Below, in pieces: positions 1-12,002 of a stretch of 50,942 bases of DNA. The DNA comes from Krasilnikovozyma curviuscula (Eukaryota > Basidiomycota > Tremellomycetes > Cystofilobasidiales > Mrakiaceae), in the NCBI GenBank assembly GCA_014825775.1, contig MVAQ01000156.1, positions 1 through 50,942 of the forward strand. Direction: 5' to 3'. The translations under genes were made by a program, and so were the position numbers. The first letter of the stretch is position 1. Each line of letters begins with the position of its first letter. The notes beneath the pieces were generated by a model. The model was not told the origin of the DNA and made no database searches. It saw only the letters and a program-made list of their open reading frames with translations.

Positions 1-38
1 GGCCTTAAACAGACTACTCTCTTCTCCTCTTACCAGTC

Positions 39-2569
39 ATGTTCTTCACCAACCCAGCATCGTCGACCTCGTCCTCCTCACGCCAGCCGTCCGAGTCGCC
101 TCCCTCTCGAACCATGTACTGCCTGTGCGGTACCGTAGTGCCCCAACGCTCAGCTATAGCCTCAATAGGTACTTACTCAGACGAAGACGATGATGAAGGC
201 GTCAATATCTACTGCTCGACTGGTAAGCCACCCACCTGTACACGCTAAAAAGTTCTTGGAACAAAAGCTTATATTTTTTTCTCAATGATCGTGGTTGGAA
301 ACCACCCAGCTTGTGCTCGAGCAGATGCTCTATCAGCTCTCTGTGGTCCTTCCTCTTCAACAGCCTCAGACTCGTCACGTCCGACATCAACAGCGTCCAC
401 ATTTTCATTCTCGCAGCAGTCTCATTCCACTCCACGCGACCTGCATCACCACCAGCCACCAATTTCAACGCAGTCGTCCATTCCTCGGTCGACGACATCT
501 TCTGTCTTAGAACCTTCTCCGTTTATCGAAGAACCAGAAGTATTAGTAGCGTCGTCGTCTGGCTCGTTCCGGTCGCACTACCAAAAGACCGAATATGAGC
601 ACGCGTTGGATGTTCAACGACGAAGGGAGAGGCGAATGAAACGCGCTGCAGCGGCAGCGGCGGCTGCTGAACAGGATGCACCAGTGCGAGGAGCTGAGAT
701 GTTGAGGGGCTTAAAGGGGTTGGAGAAAAAGGTTTCGACCAGAAAAGGTGCCGCGGCAGCGGCAGCGAGCACGCTTCGCGCTGCACACCTCCAGAATCAA
801 CAAACCCTCCATCATCCAGAACAAGTCAGATCGCAATCCTACTCTTCGCATCAGCATAACAACTCCATCGAGAGCCTGAGAAGTATCGGTAGTTGCTCGT
901 CCACCGCTTCATCCAACGACGACGACTGCGACGACGAGTTTTCTCTCGCCGGGAAAGTCTTCTCCACGATCGCCGCCCAACAGCAACCTCAACATTCAAC
1001 GCCAAACCGTCGTCATCAGCGTCAGCAATCTTCCATTTCCTCGCTTCATCAGCATGAGTCACGAAACCGCACTCCCGACCTCCTGCCGTCTTCCATCGCC
1101 TCGTACAACCTCGCTTTACTGACACAGCAGCAGCAGCAGCAGCAACACATCCGCAACCCCTCGACGTCGACATCTTCGACGCGAAGCTCTGTTTCTGTCG
1201 CGACTGACTGGTCCGCCAGTCTCAGTCGCAACGGGAGCGTCGCATCTACCCGCTCGGGCATGAAAGGCTGGGGTGCGTCCGCGAGGAAAAACGATTCGAG
1301 GGAGGAAATGATTTCAGAGGAGGAAGAAGTGGTCGTTGACGGTGTGATGGAGGTTGATGAAGAGTTCGACATTGGTGCCTACAGAGGTGAGTGTTTGTAT
1401 CGAGTTAGTGGTTGCTGTAGGCTTCTTGGGCGTACGACTGACGCATTGCTCTATTTGACTCAGGTCACTGGGATGATACTCTTGAAGAAAACTCAAAACA
1501 GCTTCACCGCCGGTTCATCCAGCAACGCGCTCTCCAAGCGGCTGCTCAACAACAGGAACAGCAGCTGCAACGTAACCCATCTATCGCGTCATCATCCTCC
1601 TCCATCAGCTCACGCTCAACCACCATGTCTACTGCATCATCCAGCTCGATGCACATGACATCCGTCCTCGATTCTCTGTTGGAAATGGAAGAATCTTTCC
1701 GTCTCTCTGACGGCGAAGACGACGAGCTTGTCCCTCACACCAAATTCCAATTCGACAAGGGATTGATGCAGCTCAGTCCCGGAGGCCTTCTTCTGCATCA
1801 GCCGCAATCTACTCCGTTGAGAAAACGTAAGGACGCCTTCTTTGGTGTAGCAGCCTCCAACGACCACACACCAACTGGTTCTGGCACACCCCGCGGTCTA
1901 CCACGCCAGCAGCAACACATTTCAACAGCTCCAGGTGGAGCTAATGGATTTACTTTTGGTCGAGGCGTCAAGCATGCTCTGCTTCGCACCCCTAGCCCGC
2001 AGATTGCTGATGACCAGTTTGACGAGGCTGGTCTTTCGAGCCAGCAACGCAGAATTAGGAGGCTACCACCACCGCACAAGAAGTCTAGGCCATCAATTGA
2101 TCGATTTAGTCGTGATTTTTCCTCGCTTGCGGGTGCTGGAATGTCTCGATCCAGCAGCTACCGCTCACTGGGCGAAACAATGATATCTCTTGACAACAAT
2201 CACCACAGCTCAGAGTCTGAGTCCGAACATCAGCCCTCAGTAACTATTCCACCATCCATGAGCGTTAATAGCCAAGGTCTTTATGATGATTTTGGTGATG
2301 ACGAGGAGAACTTCTACATGCCTCCTCTTCCGATGGCGATGGCGCCACCTCTTTTCCCTTCCTCCCCTGGTCCTCAAACCCCACCACCAGCAATTAACTC
2401 TTTCAAGGCTGGAGCTCGACTCAGAGCTGTCTGTGGGGACGAGGGCGACGACAAGCTTGTTGCCCCCGTCAGAGGGCTGGGGATGATGAGCGAGAGTCAG
2501 AGCAGTTGGGAGATCCCGTTGTATTTGGAAGCTGAGGGCTTCGGGAGGTATGCTGGTCAGCAACAGTGA
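39..2569 (+). CDS. Ser/Gln/Ala-rich protein of unknown function
   Basis: Three exons (39..222, 310..1386, 1464..2569) join in phase through two GT-AG introns of 87 and 77 nt and give about 788 aa. I do not recognise the family. Most of the chain is low complexity: Ser/Thr/His/Gln-rich stretches, an eight-Ala run preceded by an Arg/Glu-rich probable helix near residues 155-185, a second Ala run, and a CAG-encoded Gln run near residue 330. A Glu-rich block is followed, just after intron 2, by a Gln-rich segment that could form a helix. The C-terminal third is less biased and ends in a hydrophobic/aromatic tail. A regulatory or scaffold role would fit but is not shown. The ATG is preceded by a pyrimidine-rich tract ending in CAG, which looks like a splice acceptor, so the true start may lie upstream of the window. 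Confidence 0.75.
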
Positions 2570-3045
2570 TAGTTTTGTTGAACAAGTCGTCGGGGACGAC
2601 TCTTTGTAAGAAGCCACCAATTTTTATCCCTACTGTTAATAATGTTGTCACATAGCATCACGAATCAAAGCAGCTACACCATCTTTTAGCAGTTAACCTA
2701 TCCTATCACTTTAGACAACAATCTTTGTGGCAAGTTTTTGCAAGTTGGTTGGTTCATCCTGAACATAATCTCGCGATTTTGCGAAGATTGATTGAATGCT
2801 GGGGTATGGCTTCAGCAAAATAGAAAAATTCTACTGAGAGTAATACATGTTGGGTTATAATTCGCTCGTCTACCAAAATACATTAGACAGGAACGGACAA
2901 CGACGACTAGGAAAACTCTCAGACCACACTCGTCCCTCATCGCGAAAACAGAGGGCAGAAGGGGAGAACAACTGAAATTGGCTTTGAAGATTATAGTTGG
3001 AAAAAGAGAGGGAATGCTGAAGTACTTGATGTCTGAGTATTCAGC
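2570..3045. other. Convergent intergenic region
   Basis: This 476-bp stretch separates the 3' ends of the Ser-rich gene and the permease. It is AT-rich, with several AATAAA-like and TTTTGTTG-like stretches consistent with 3' UTRs. I see no gene in it. Confidence 0.6.
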
Positions 3046-6000
3046 TTACACGAACCAGGAAGAGAGCTTGCCCAAGATGGTGTGGGGAGGCTCGACGTCA
3101 AAGCAGACATCTTCAACTTCTCTCACATTGGACACATCTAAGGAAACGAATTGCATTAGTTTCGGTCTTTCTGCTGCTACTGGTGCAATCACTCACAGTC
3201 CATCTCGGTCGCCTTGATGTAACGAGTCTTGCTCCAGATCTTCTTACCAAAGAAGATGACTGGCATCCAAATAAGCTAAAAGACGAAAAAGTGTCAGCGT
3301 ACATTCCGATGTAAACCAGAAAAGGGGAAGTCAGCTTACAGGCAGGTAGTTGGTGACGAACGTTCTGGCGTTAAATGGAGCTTTGGCGGAGAGGAAGACG
3401 TTCCATCCAGAGAAGAAACAGATGATTGGGATGAAGATGGCCGCATACCACGCACAGTAGATGGTAATTGGGGTGCTGAATGGCAAGAAGGTTTTCTTGT
3501 CCATGCCTTGAGCCTTCAGACCAGCGTTGAATCTGATGTAAGTGACTTTACGAAATATATGTTAGGGTCTGGTCGACTTCTGCGAAGATCAGAATTTGGC
3601 AGTGCTCACCGACAATGAACCACCACGACCCCAAACCAGCGACAGAAGTCAAGTTGGACAAGTATCCGAAGGCATTATTGGCACCAGTAGAAGCACTCAT
3701 GAAGGCCAAGCAACAGAACAGAGCAGAGACAGAGAGAGCAACGTATGGGAGACCATTTCCAGCAGTTTTCATGAAAATCCTAGGCAAATTGCCGTTCAAG
3801 GCCATTGAGTAGATGGCTCTTGAAGAGGTGTAAACATCGGATGAGGCGGCAGAAAGGGCGGAGGTCAAAAGGGCTACGGTGGAGTAGGAACTCCTTCAGT
3901 AAGACTCTTTGAAATGAACACAACTGATAAAGAGAAGGTCCTCACCAGCGTTAACGACAGATGGAAGAGCTCTGATTCCAACACGGGAGATGGCTGTGAT
4001 GTCCGAAACACTCATTAAAATTGGATCTTGAGGGAGATATATAAAAAAAACACATACCGATGACGAAGGGAGAAGAGAAGGCGTTGGACTGAACTCCAAG
4101 TCGGCTGTCATTTGAAGGACAGATTAAGGTGATAATGAATGTACCGAGAATGTAGAAGACTAGGATTCTGACCCAAATCTGCTTGATGGATTTTTTCATT
4201 GCACGCCTTGGGTCTAGAGGCAAAGGGGGTGCGGGTTTAGCGTCGGCCTACAGCAACTCCATCAACAGATACCTCCTACTCACTAATGGCTTCACCAGCA
4301 GTCATACCAACGATCTCGGCACCAATATAAGAGAAAGCGGCGTTGGTCAAGACACTCCAGAAACCAAGGAAACGACCTGATATGATACGGTCAGTAATTT
4401 GATGCGGTGAACCACCCAATACAATTCAGAACTCACCCTTAGAACCTGGAATACCAGCGTACTGAACAAGAGGACCGGGGTTTCTCCAGTATTCAGCACC
4501 GAGGTATCCAGTCGCCGTTGGTCCTGCACCACAATCTGTCGAGACAAATTTAGTCAACTGTTAGTAGTTGAAACAACACTTACGGCCATCCCTACTTACC
4601 GATGGCGATACCAAGGATGATCAAACCAATGATGGTGATGATCTTGATCGAAGCGAAGCAGAACTCGGCTGGGACAGAAGTATACGAGTCGTCAGCACGA
4701 GCGCGAATGAAAAGGCTGGTGGATTGACAGACTTACCTTCACCATAGGCTCTAGAACCTAACATATTGATGGCTAGAACAACGACCATACCAACAAGGAC
4801 CCAAACGGCGTTGTTGATTCTAGTCGAAGAGACCCAGTAGTTGATCTGTCAATGGCGAACGAACGGGTTAGCGTGAGGGTGGGTTCTGCCGCACTCTGTA
4901 CCTCAGAAGCGACTTACAAGGACAGCTCCAGCGCTCAATTCTGTTGGAGCGGTGATAAGCCAGTTAATCGCGTAGTTGAAGTTGAGAGCGAAACCGAAAG
5001 CAGGGTCTACAAATCGGCCGGCTTGAAATGATCAACACGGAGTGATGAGAGCGTTAGTGGATGGTAAAAGCACTCTATTTTTAGAGCTGTTGACTCACCG
5101 AGAGTAATATGTCCACCTTCGATTGGAAGGAACTGGCGAAAGGGCGAGAAACAGAGATTAGTAACCTACAATACAAAGCTACACTCAAAAAGAAAAATAA
5201 TATAATCACAGTAATCATTTCACCAAGGCACAACATCATACTGATCCAATTTTACCGCGTGTACAGAAACAAAATAGTCATCGGGTCACTGGTTAGCCTC
5301 TGTCAGGTGTTATTGAGTGGCGCGGTTGAGTGACCTTGAAAGTCACTCAATGAATCTAAAGCTGACTACATGCCTTGAATACCAGACTAAAAAGCGACTA
5401 CTTACGATAGACAGATGGATCCGACAATGATATAACCGAGCATCAACCCTGAATACCAGTAAATAGTCCCAGAGTTAGCAGCGAGGCCACCGTTGAGAAA
5501 GCAGTGCAAACTCACCCAATGGACCACCATTGGCCAAAGAAGAACCAGTACCCAAGAACAGACCAGTACCTGATCATATCGCAAACCGTGCAAGGGACAC
5601 ATTTCGAAACGCGGAGGTGAGGTCACGTAATTTTTATGAGACAAGCGGAAATAGTGTAAATAGGTATGACAAGCCTAAGTCAGTATCGATGCTTTAAACA
5701 GGGAGAGTAAGGATGGCATATGCTTACCGATAACACCACCAATCTGTAAAGGAACAGGGGCAGCAGCAGAGTTTTTTTTTTTAAAAAAACGATAGGTCAG
5801 TAACGATTTTTAAAAACAATACGACAATTCCGTCGAAGACACAACGACAGGCCATTGAACACTCACAGAGATGAGTGAGATGTGCCTGGGCTTCAAACCT
5901 CTCCTCAACTGGCCAACACTCTCGCCGACTCCTCTGCCATAAGCATCTTCTTCCTCAGCGTTGATGACATTGGCATCGACCCCATCCTTTCTTCTTGTGG

Positions 6001-6067
6001 GCTTGTTGAAGAGGCCTCCCTTGGTGTTGGTATCGGTATCGACTGGCGGCTTCTCGAGTTCAGTCAT
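3046..6067 (-). CDS. Amino-acid permease (APC superfamily, YAT type)
   Basis: Predicted plasma-membrane importer of amino acids by proton symport, 565 aa from 17 exons (6067..5867, 5743..5728, 5569..5516, 5448..5406, 5240..5210, 5132..5099, 5021..4918, 4845..4737, 4668..4600, 4535..4437, 4376..4284, 4213..4058, 3993..3946, 3873..3610, 3545..3340, 3275..3197, 3137..3046). All junctions are phase-consistent. The N-terminal 65 residues are hydrophilic. TM1 carries the family signature IGGVIGTGLFLG near residue 68, followed by LPIEGGHIT, FNYAINWLITAPTELSAGA and SAASSDVYTSSRAIYSMALN. Near residue 441 comes VTYIRFNAGLKAQGMD, typical of fungal YAT permeases. It ends with a hydrophilic tail. Length is normal for the family. 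The second exon is only 16 nt, so automated models may skip it. Substrate specificity cannot be read from the sequence. Confidence 0.95.
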
Positions 6068-6155
6068 CTTGAAGTTTTCCTAGGTGATGGTAATGGTTCG
6101 GGGTCAGGTGAGAATGCGAGAGAGAGAAATTTGATGATGCAAACAAATTGATTCC

Positions 6156-6161
6156 TTATCT
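6156..6161 (-). promoter_or_regulatory. Candidate GATA-factor site upstream of the permease
   Basis: On the minus strand this reads AGATAA, matching the HGATAR core bound by fungal nitrogen-regulatory GATA factors, about 90 bp upstream of the permease ATG. The site is short and could occur by chance. The location upstream of a nitrogen-source transporter is the only added support. Confidence 0.2.
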
Positions 6162-6497
6162 TGCAAACGAGGGGTCCACGAGGAAGTTAGCACTATAATT
6201 AGGTCACGACTGGGAGGGACAGGGCCGGTATGACGAGCCAAGAGGCCGTCCCAAAGATTTTCTTAATGCGTTCGCTGGATCGACAAGCTTAAAATCGTCA
6301 TCGCGACGTCGCCCGGGCTTTCCACATCTGCTAATGGCTTTTCTCGCAGCTCCTGAGCACCATGTCTATGACGAGAAACACCAGTGCAATTCGACTCTTA
6401 TTGACGATAGAGCAGAGATTTTAACAGGAGAAGGGAAAATTTTGGGTTACTACCCCACTTTGTTTACGCGGCGCAAAAAAGTTTAGTTACCTAGAAC

Positions 6498-6892
6498 ATG
6501 ACAAATTCAAACGAGAAGATTCCCAAACGTTTAGGAACGTTGCTGTCTCAGGGCCTCGTTGACGGCGATCTAGACCTCCTGTCGGAAGAGCAGGATGGGT
6601 GGACGAGCTTGTTTTGTTTCTCTGTCGTGTAGTGAAGAAAGGTGGATCTCCAGGCCGCCTCTGCGCCCCATCTAATCCATTTCAAATCGAAGAACAAACT
6701 TTTGTACATCCAGTCCGTCAGAAGAGTAAGTGGGAAGGAAGAAGGTGGAAGGAACTATTGGAATGGTAGATATTTCTGGCAGGACGACATGAAACGGGAG
6801 AGTTCCTGTGAGCGGCTCGCGACTGCGGATCCCCGTAAGAGAGGAGGTCAGTTTCTCTCTCTCGGGTTTTCTCAGGCTCCCATGCTGAGTAA
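6498..6892 (+). CDS. Possible small spliced gene, about 85 aa
   Basis: From an ATG at 6498 a four-exon model stays open: 6498..6598, 6638..6725, 6783..6834, 6876..6892. Introns 2 and 3 have good signals (AGA|GTAAGT to CTGGCAG, and C|GTAAGA to TTTCTCAG). Intron 1 would be only 39 nt, which is short for this genome. The product would be hydrophilic, with no signal peptide, membrane segment or motif I recognise. It lies between two divergent genes, so it could instead be a noncoding upstream transcript or a longer gene continuing to the right. Treat it as a hypothesis. Confidence 0.25.
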
Positions 6893-7173
6893 CAGCCTCT
6901 ATGGAAATCCTTTTCCTAAACTCCTTGCGTAAGATAAGTGCCTACATTATAGAAAACTTAGGAGATTCAAACGTGAGAGGACAACTGGACCGGATCATCG
7001 AACTCAACTACACTGACGCTTTGTTTGCCTGCTGCAAAAGACAGTCAACAGTCAGCGCAAACTATTGTATAAACCAAAAGACTACCTTCAAATTCGCTGT
7101 CAGTAAATTAAAAATATGAAAGTCAATAGACAGTGCGATTTTCACCACTCACCGGAAAATCTTGGGAAGCTTT

Positions 7174-7491
7174 ATGCCTCAACGAGGCTCAAAGGCTCTT
7201 TTGGCCCCTTTATCAGCATCATCCCACGACAACCATTACAACGACTATAGTGAAGCCGCCGGTAGAGTTTCGATATCTGAAAATACATGGGCGCAGCTGG
7301 AGAACAACCAAGATCAATCGATGCTCTTGCGTCGGGACTTGCCTGCCACTAGGGTGGAAACAAAAACAGCTGGTTCAAACGGTCTGCGAGTCTCACTAGA
7401 ACACCCATTCAATTATCAAGAGATGACTTCCAATCTAAGTTTCAGGGCAATCGCTTTTCATCATCTCTCTAAAGGAAAGCTTACAGAATGA
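7174..7491 (+). CDS. Possible 105-aa ORF upstream of the first oxygenase
   Basis: An uninterrupted ATG-initiated frame of 105 codons ends in TGA. Codon use looks roughly coding, but another frame is open over part of the same interval and no homology is recognised. It sits about 300 bp upstream of the oxygenase start on the same strand. It may be a separate small gene, an exon of a longer transcript, or chance. The rest of 6893-7785 contains AT-rich sequence and shows nothing else I can name. Confidence 0.2.
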   Translation: MPQRGSKALLAPLSASSHDNHYNDYSEAAGRVSISENTWAQLENNQDQSMLLRRDLPATRVETKTAGSNGLRVSLEHPFNYQEMTSNLSFRAIAFHHLSKGKLTE

Positions 7492-7785
7492 ACAGAGAAG
7501 GGAAGGGTGCCCGGGAACATGGAGCAACAAAGAGACTCTTGGGCAAGAACTGAGGAGGACAAACTATATCAGAATAAAGGTGTTCAGTGCACGATCTAAC
7601 ATGAGCGAGAAAGAGATCATTAAGAAAAACTGTAAACAAATATAAAAAAATGTTTTTAGCTAAAATTAACAGAACTCCTCCGGGAATTCTCCGTGGCTTT
7701 CTCTACCCAGTCTCGAGTGGGTACTTGTCCCCACTCTCCTCCTTCCGAACCATCACGCTCTTTCCTCAATCCATTCACCCTCGCC

Positions 7786-9420
7786 ATGGTTCTTCCAGTG
7801 AAATCTGCCCTGCTTGAACAAGTCGAGAGAGACGGCTATGCTATCGTTCCTGGCGTCATTGACCCTGAGAAATGTAAGGAATACGTGAGTCGGATGCAGG
7901 ACTGGCTGGAGAGCTACGAGATGGGATACAAGAGAGATGACCAAAGGTGAGTTTTCAGTTTTCTTCCCTCGTTTCTAGAACTCAAGAGAGGGATACTGGG
8001 GCCTGGTTTAACCTAACTGATGTATTTCCTCTCACGTATCCTTTCGTATCGCCCGTGTGCGATTGGTCAATTTTCAGCACCTGGTCGATGGATAACATCC
8101 CATTTGGTCACCGTGGTGGTCTTTACAATAATTACCGTAAGTTCTGGTCGGCTCTAGACAGTGTTGATCCTCCAATTGTTTCTCCTGTTCCGTTAGTTCG
8201 GTTACTAACCTCCGTTGCTCGAATCCCAAAGAGGTCGGACACCTGCAGTTCGCCTGGGACGTCAGATGTGAACCGGGAGTCATCAACACATTCGCTGACT
8301 TGTGGTCTACCCAAGAACTCGTCACGTCCTATGGTGAGCCAGCTGTTACCACTTTGTCCTGCACCGTCGGCTCCATCCTGACCTAACTCTCTTCGATTGA
8401 TCTCAATACACAGATGCTATCAACATCTCTCTTCCTTTAATGAAAGAGGGAGAGGCTCAGAAGGCGTGGGCGCATCAGGTAAGTAGCTTTGCTTCAACAG
8501 CTGGAGGTAGCGGGCCGCTCAACCGTTTCTTGACTCGACCGCTTTCAAAACAGGACCAATCTCCAAACAAGAAAGATCTTTGGTGCGTTCAAGGTCAGTT
8601 GTTGTTCCCCTCTCTCCTCATTTACTTTCGTCGCGCCTATCGCAACTGCTGGCTCTTCTCTGATCGTCTTGACTTCCAGGCATTGCAAACCTCGCCCCCA
8701 ACGGACCAAAGGACGGAGGCTTGATGGTCCTCAAAGGATCTCGCGCTCTCAATCATGAGCTGTTTGAGGCTTTTGCCCATCTCAAGCCTGACGGTGGATA
8801 CCTCGACCGAGATTACTATCAATACAGCGACGCTGAACTACAATGGCTCTACGACAGAGGCTGTGCTTGGGAGAAAGTGTGTGCAGGAGCTGGTGAGTAA
8901 GAATTTGATACCACCCTCACGTGCGTGCGCTGTGTTCTCATACTTTGCATTTCAGGTGATTTGATCCTTTGGGATTCGCGAACCGCACATTACGGAGCTG
9001 CTCCTGAATTTGGAGGAAACCATCGCTTTGCATGCTACGTATGCATGTCTCCTCTCTCCCAGGCCACTCCCAACGATCTCCAAGCGAAGCGTGAAGCTTT
9101 CGAGAACGTCCTTACCACTGTTCGTCCTCTGTCTTTTTTTTTACTTTCAGGGCTCTGACACTGATGAAGCACGTTCACTTCAGACTCATGCTCCTTGGGG
9201 CTTCAGGATCCCACCGAACGAATACCCTGGCCCAGACCGTGGGAACGGAAAGCCAGACCATGGTGAGCTCTTAACAAGATGTCTGTCGTTCCTTGATGTT
9301 GCGCTGACACTGTAGATGTGTCTTGTGGCAGCTTGGGCTAAATATCAACAGTTGATGAAAGGATATAAACCCGTTCTTTCTGAGAGGGGGCTTCAGTTAG
9401 CGGGTGTTCTTCCGTACTGA
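7786..9420 (+). CDS. Phytanoyl-CoA dioxygenase-like Fe(II)/2-oxoglutarate oxygenase, copy A
   Basis: Nine exons (7786..7946, 8078..8136, 8232..8333, 8414..8478, 8554..8593, 8680..8892, 8956..9119, 9184..9262, 9332..9420) give 323 aa. The start is fixed by alignment with the paralogue at 10072..11741, whose N-terminus matches from the same Met. The double-stranded beta-helix signature is present: the iron-binding HxD motif is His128-Gln-Asp130, split by the exon 4/5 junction, the distal His225 lies in LWDSRTAHYG, and Arg237 is a candidate 2-oxoglutarate anchor. All three iron ligands are intact, so an active hydroxylase is likely. The substrate is unknown. No signal peptide and no obvious PTS1 is seen (C-terminus LPY). 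The intron at 9120..9183 uses an atypical GTTCGT donor. Its acceptor was chosen because it aligns exactly with the paralogue. Confidence 0.92.
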
Positions 9421-10071
9421 ACTGAACGCCACTAATGCTTGCACCATCTCTTCGTATAACTCGACAAACATTATCTCTTTATATGCCCCTGTTTACTCTC
9501 AAGTATATAACTCTGCTTTCATTCAGCCCTTCTCTCCCATTTTTTGTACTCTGCCTTGGATTATGGGCATTCAGTTGCAATCTTCTCCCAGTTGGGTTTC
9601 TCGTAAATTATCCGTGAAAGAAAATCCCATCTTTGCTTTCCAACAATTGCTTCACTCTAGACGCTTTCATTCTCATCCTATTCAAAATCTCCGGGTCTGT
9701 GGAAAGACTGCATTCATATTTGCAAGATCTCAAAGCTGTTTTGCTAGAGAACATAGCCAACGTAACATTCAACGGGTTTCAGAGAAGGCTACCATTCGAG
9801 CTTTTCAATAGTTTGGGAGGCTGGAAAGCATCGCTGCCAGCAGAGAATTGACGAGAGTGAAAATGATAAATAAAGGAACGATAAGTTTAATTGAATCATA
9901 GCGTACGACAGTCGAACTGTCAAACAGTTGAACGAGCATCTGCAATGGTCTATGATTTCAGTTGCAGTGATCTTTGCTTTAAAATCCTGGCGGGACCATC
10001 AGAACTAAGTGAACGTAACTTAATAACATACAACGCTACAAAAAACACTGCAACAACTCATCTGGTACTCA
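9421..10071. other. Intergenic region between the tail-to-tail oxygenases
   Basis: This 651-bp stretch lies between the stops of the two convergent paralogues. It is pyrimidine-rich next to copy A and AT-rich in the middle, consistent with two 3' UTRs. Small open frames occur but carry no protein-like features. Confidence 0.55.
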
Positions 10072-11741
10072 TCAATATGGAAGGACACCGGCCAACTGAA
10101 GACCTCTCTGGCTCAAGATAGGTTTGTATCCCTTCATCAGTTCCTGATACTTTGACCATGCTGTGATCAAGATGATGTTTCATCAGTATGCTGTCCAAGG
10201 GGTGCCATAAAGAGATGGAGAGGCTCACCTGGATCTTCTTTTCCATTTTGGCGATCCGCCTTAGCATCGCAGAGCCTGAAGTCAATTGGAGCGTGTGTCT
10301 ATGACGGATCAAAACGTTAGTTTGTTAGTTGAGAGACACAATTTCGGAACACTACTATAAGTAGAGAGAGAAATAGAGTCGACGAACGGTGGTGATGACC
10401 TTCTCAAACGCTTCCCTCTTGGCGGCGAGTTGTTTTGGAGTAGCTTGGGAGACTGGTGACATGCAGACATCTGAAGAAGTAATACATGAGCGTGAATCCT
10501 AAAGTAAGAATCAATGTGTTTTACTTACACCCGGCGAATCGACCGCGTCCTCCAAACTCAGGGGCGGCACCGTAATGAGCTGTTCGCGAATCCCAAAGGA
10601 TCAAGTCACCTACATAAAATAGCAGAGAGTGTAAGGCATCATCTACTATCATTTGACGAGATTGCAACTTACCAGGATTAGCGCAGACCTTCTCCCAAAC
10701 GCAGCCGCGGTCGTAGAGCCATTGAAGCTGCTCTTCGGAGTATTGATAATAGTCTACTGTTGGCCAAGAGTCACCTTCCTTCAAATGGGAGAATGTTTCG
10801 AACAGCTCGTTGTTAAGTGCTCGAGAACCCTTGAGGACCATCAGTCCACCATCCTTCGGGCCGTTTGGCGCCAGGTTGGCGATACCTGGAGGAGTTGGGC
10901 AGAGTGTCAGAATTCCAAGAAGATAGGATTAAAAAAAAAAAAAAACTCCTGCGAACCTTGAATACACCACAGGTCTTTTTTGTTTGGTGATTGATCCTGC
11001 GACGAAGTAACGAAATTCGATCAGGGGAAAGCTATATCCTCTTTTGAAAATATACATCTTCCAGCTCACTTGATGGCCCCATTTCTTGGTAATCTCACCT
11101 TCTTTTAAAAGAGGCAAGGAGATGTTGACAGCGTCTGTTGAGATCAGACTAGTGTAAGTATCGGACTTCGCGACCATAAAGGGCTGCAAAATAGCTATAC
11201 TTACCAAAGGAGACGACTAGTTCGTCGGTACCCCAGGCGTCAGCGAAGGCAGCAATGACTCCTGGTTCCTGCCTGATATCCCAGGCGAACTGAATGTGAC
11301 CAATTTCTAGGACAGCGGGAAGAGAAGGTGTGGGTGGTTAGTTTCCGGGCAACTTCTCGACCAGAAAGCAAGACGACAGAAGAGACAGATGATAAACAAA
11401 CGATAATTGTTGTACAACCCTCCCCCATGGCCAAACGGAATGTTGTCCATTGACCAGGTGCTGATGAAAAGTTCGCAAGCCACACACAGCAAACAAAAGC
11501 GAATGGAAGTCAGCCCTGAAACCATCATCTCTGCTACCAAATCGGTACATGTGCCAACGAGCCAATGAATAACTACTCACGACTTGTCGTCCCTCTTGTA
11601 TCCCATCTCGTAGCTCTCCAACCAGTCGTGCATACTTGAAATGTACTCCTCACACTTCTCGGTGCTAATTGTCCCAGGGACGATGGCATAACCCTTCTCT
11701 TCAATCTCGAGAAACAGGGCACTCCTCACTGGTTGAACCAT
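10072..11741 (-). CDS. Phytanoyl-CoA dioxygenase-like Fe(II)/2-oxoglutarate oxygenase, copy B
   Basis: Ten exons (11741..11581, 11460..11402, 11306..11205, 11134..11070, 10996..10957, 10885..10673, 10609..10529, 10470..10388, 10298..10229, 10160..10072) give 320 aa. The first six exons have exactly the same lengths as in copy A, so the two genes are clear duplicates in inverted orientation. His128/Asp130 and His225 are conserved, so the iron site is intact. Differences from copy A: one extra intron (10471..10528) inside the Tyr codon after the RFAG motif, a 3-residue shorter penultimate exon, and divergent residues in the probable substrate lid. It starts 262 bp downstream of the HP1-like gene on the same strand. 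The substrate is unknown. Confidence 0.92.
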
Positions 11742-12002
11742 TTTGGACTGGGAGGGGCGATGGCGTCGGTGAGGGTTGAGTAGCCACGAGAAATATGATG
11801 CACAACTGCCGGTATCTCGTCGGACTGGCCGATAGGTACAGGTCATTGCGCGCCAGGGTGACCGGGTTTGCAGTGTCTTTCCTGCTCGCTGACGAAATAA
11901 AGTGAGGTTTCATACAATCCAAGCTAAGCAAGCGCATGGATTTAAATTTTGAAGTTGTGGCCCTGTTGTCCTCTACAAACTGCGAGACGGTTCAGTAGTA
12001 CC

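Noticed and set aside
1123..1145. CAG repeat as a possible microsatellite or mobile-element mark
   Set aside because: It encodes a Gln run inside the Ser/Gln-rich protein and is explained by coding low complexity.
285..1658. A single continuous 457-codon frame across the first gene
   Set aside because: It runs through an intron (1387..1463) only by chance. The splice signals and the following frame show that the protein continues in the downstream exon.
9120..9150. A 31-nt intron in oxygenase A ending at the first TTTCAG
   Set aside because: The next acceptor at 9183 aligns exactly with the paralogue, gives a 64-nt intron and leaves a CTGAC branch site in the right place.
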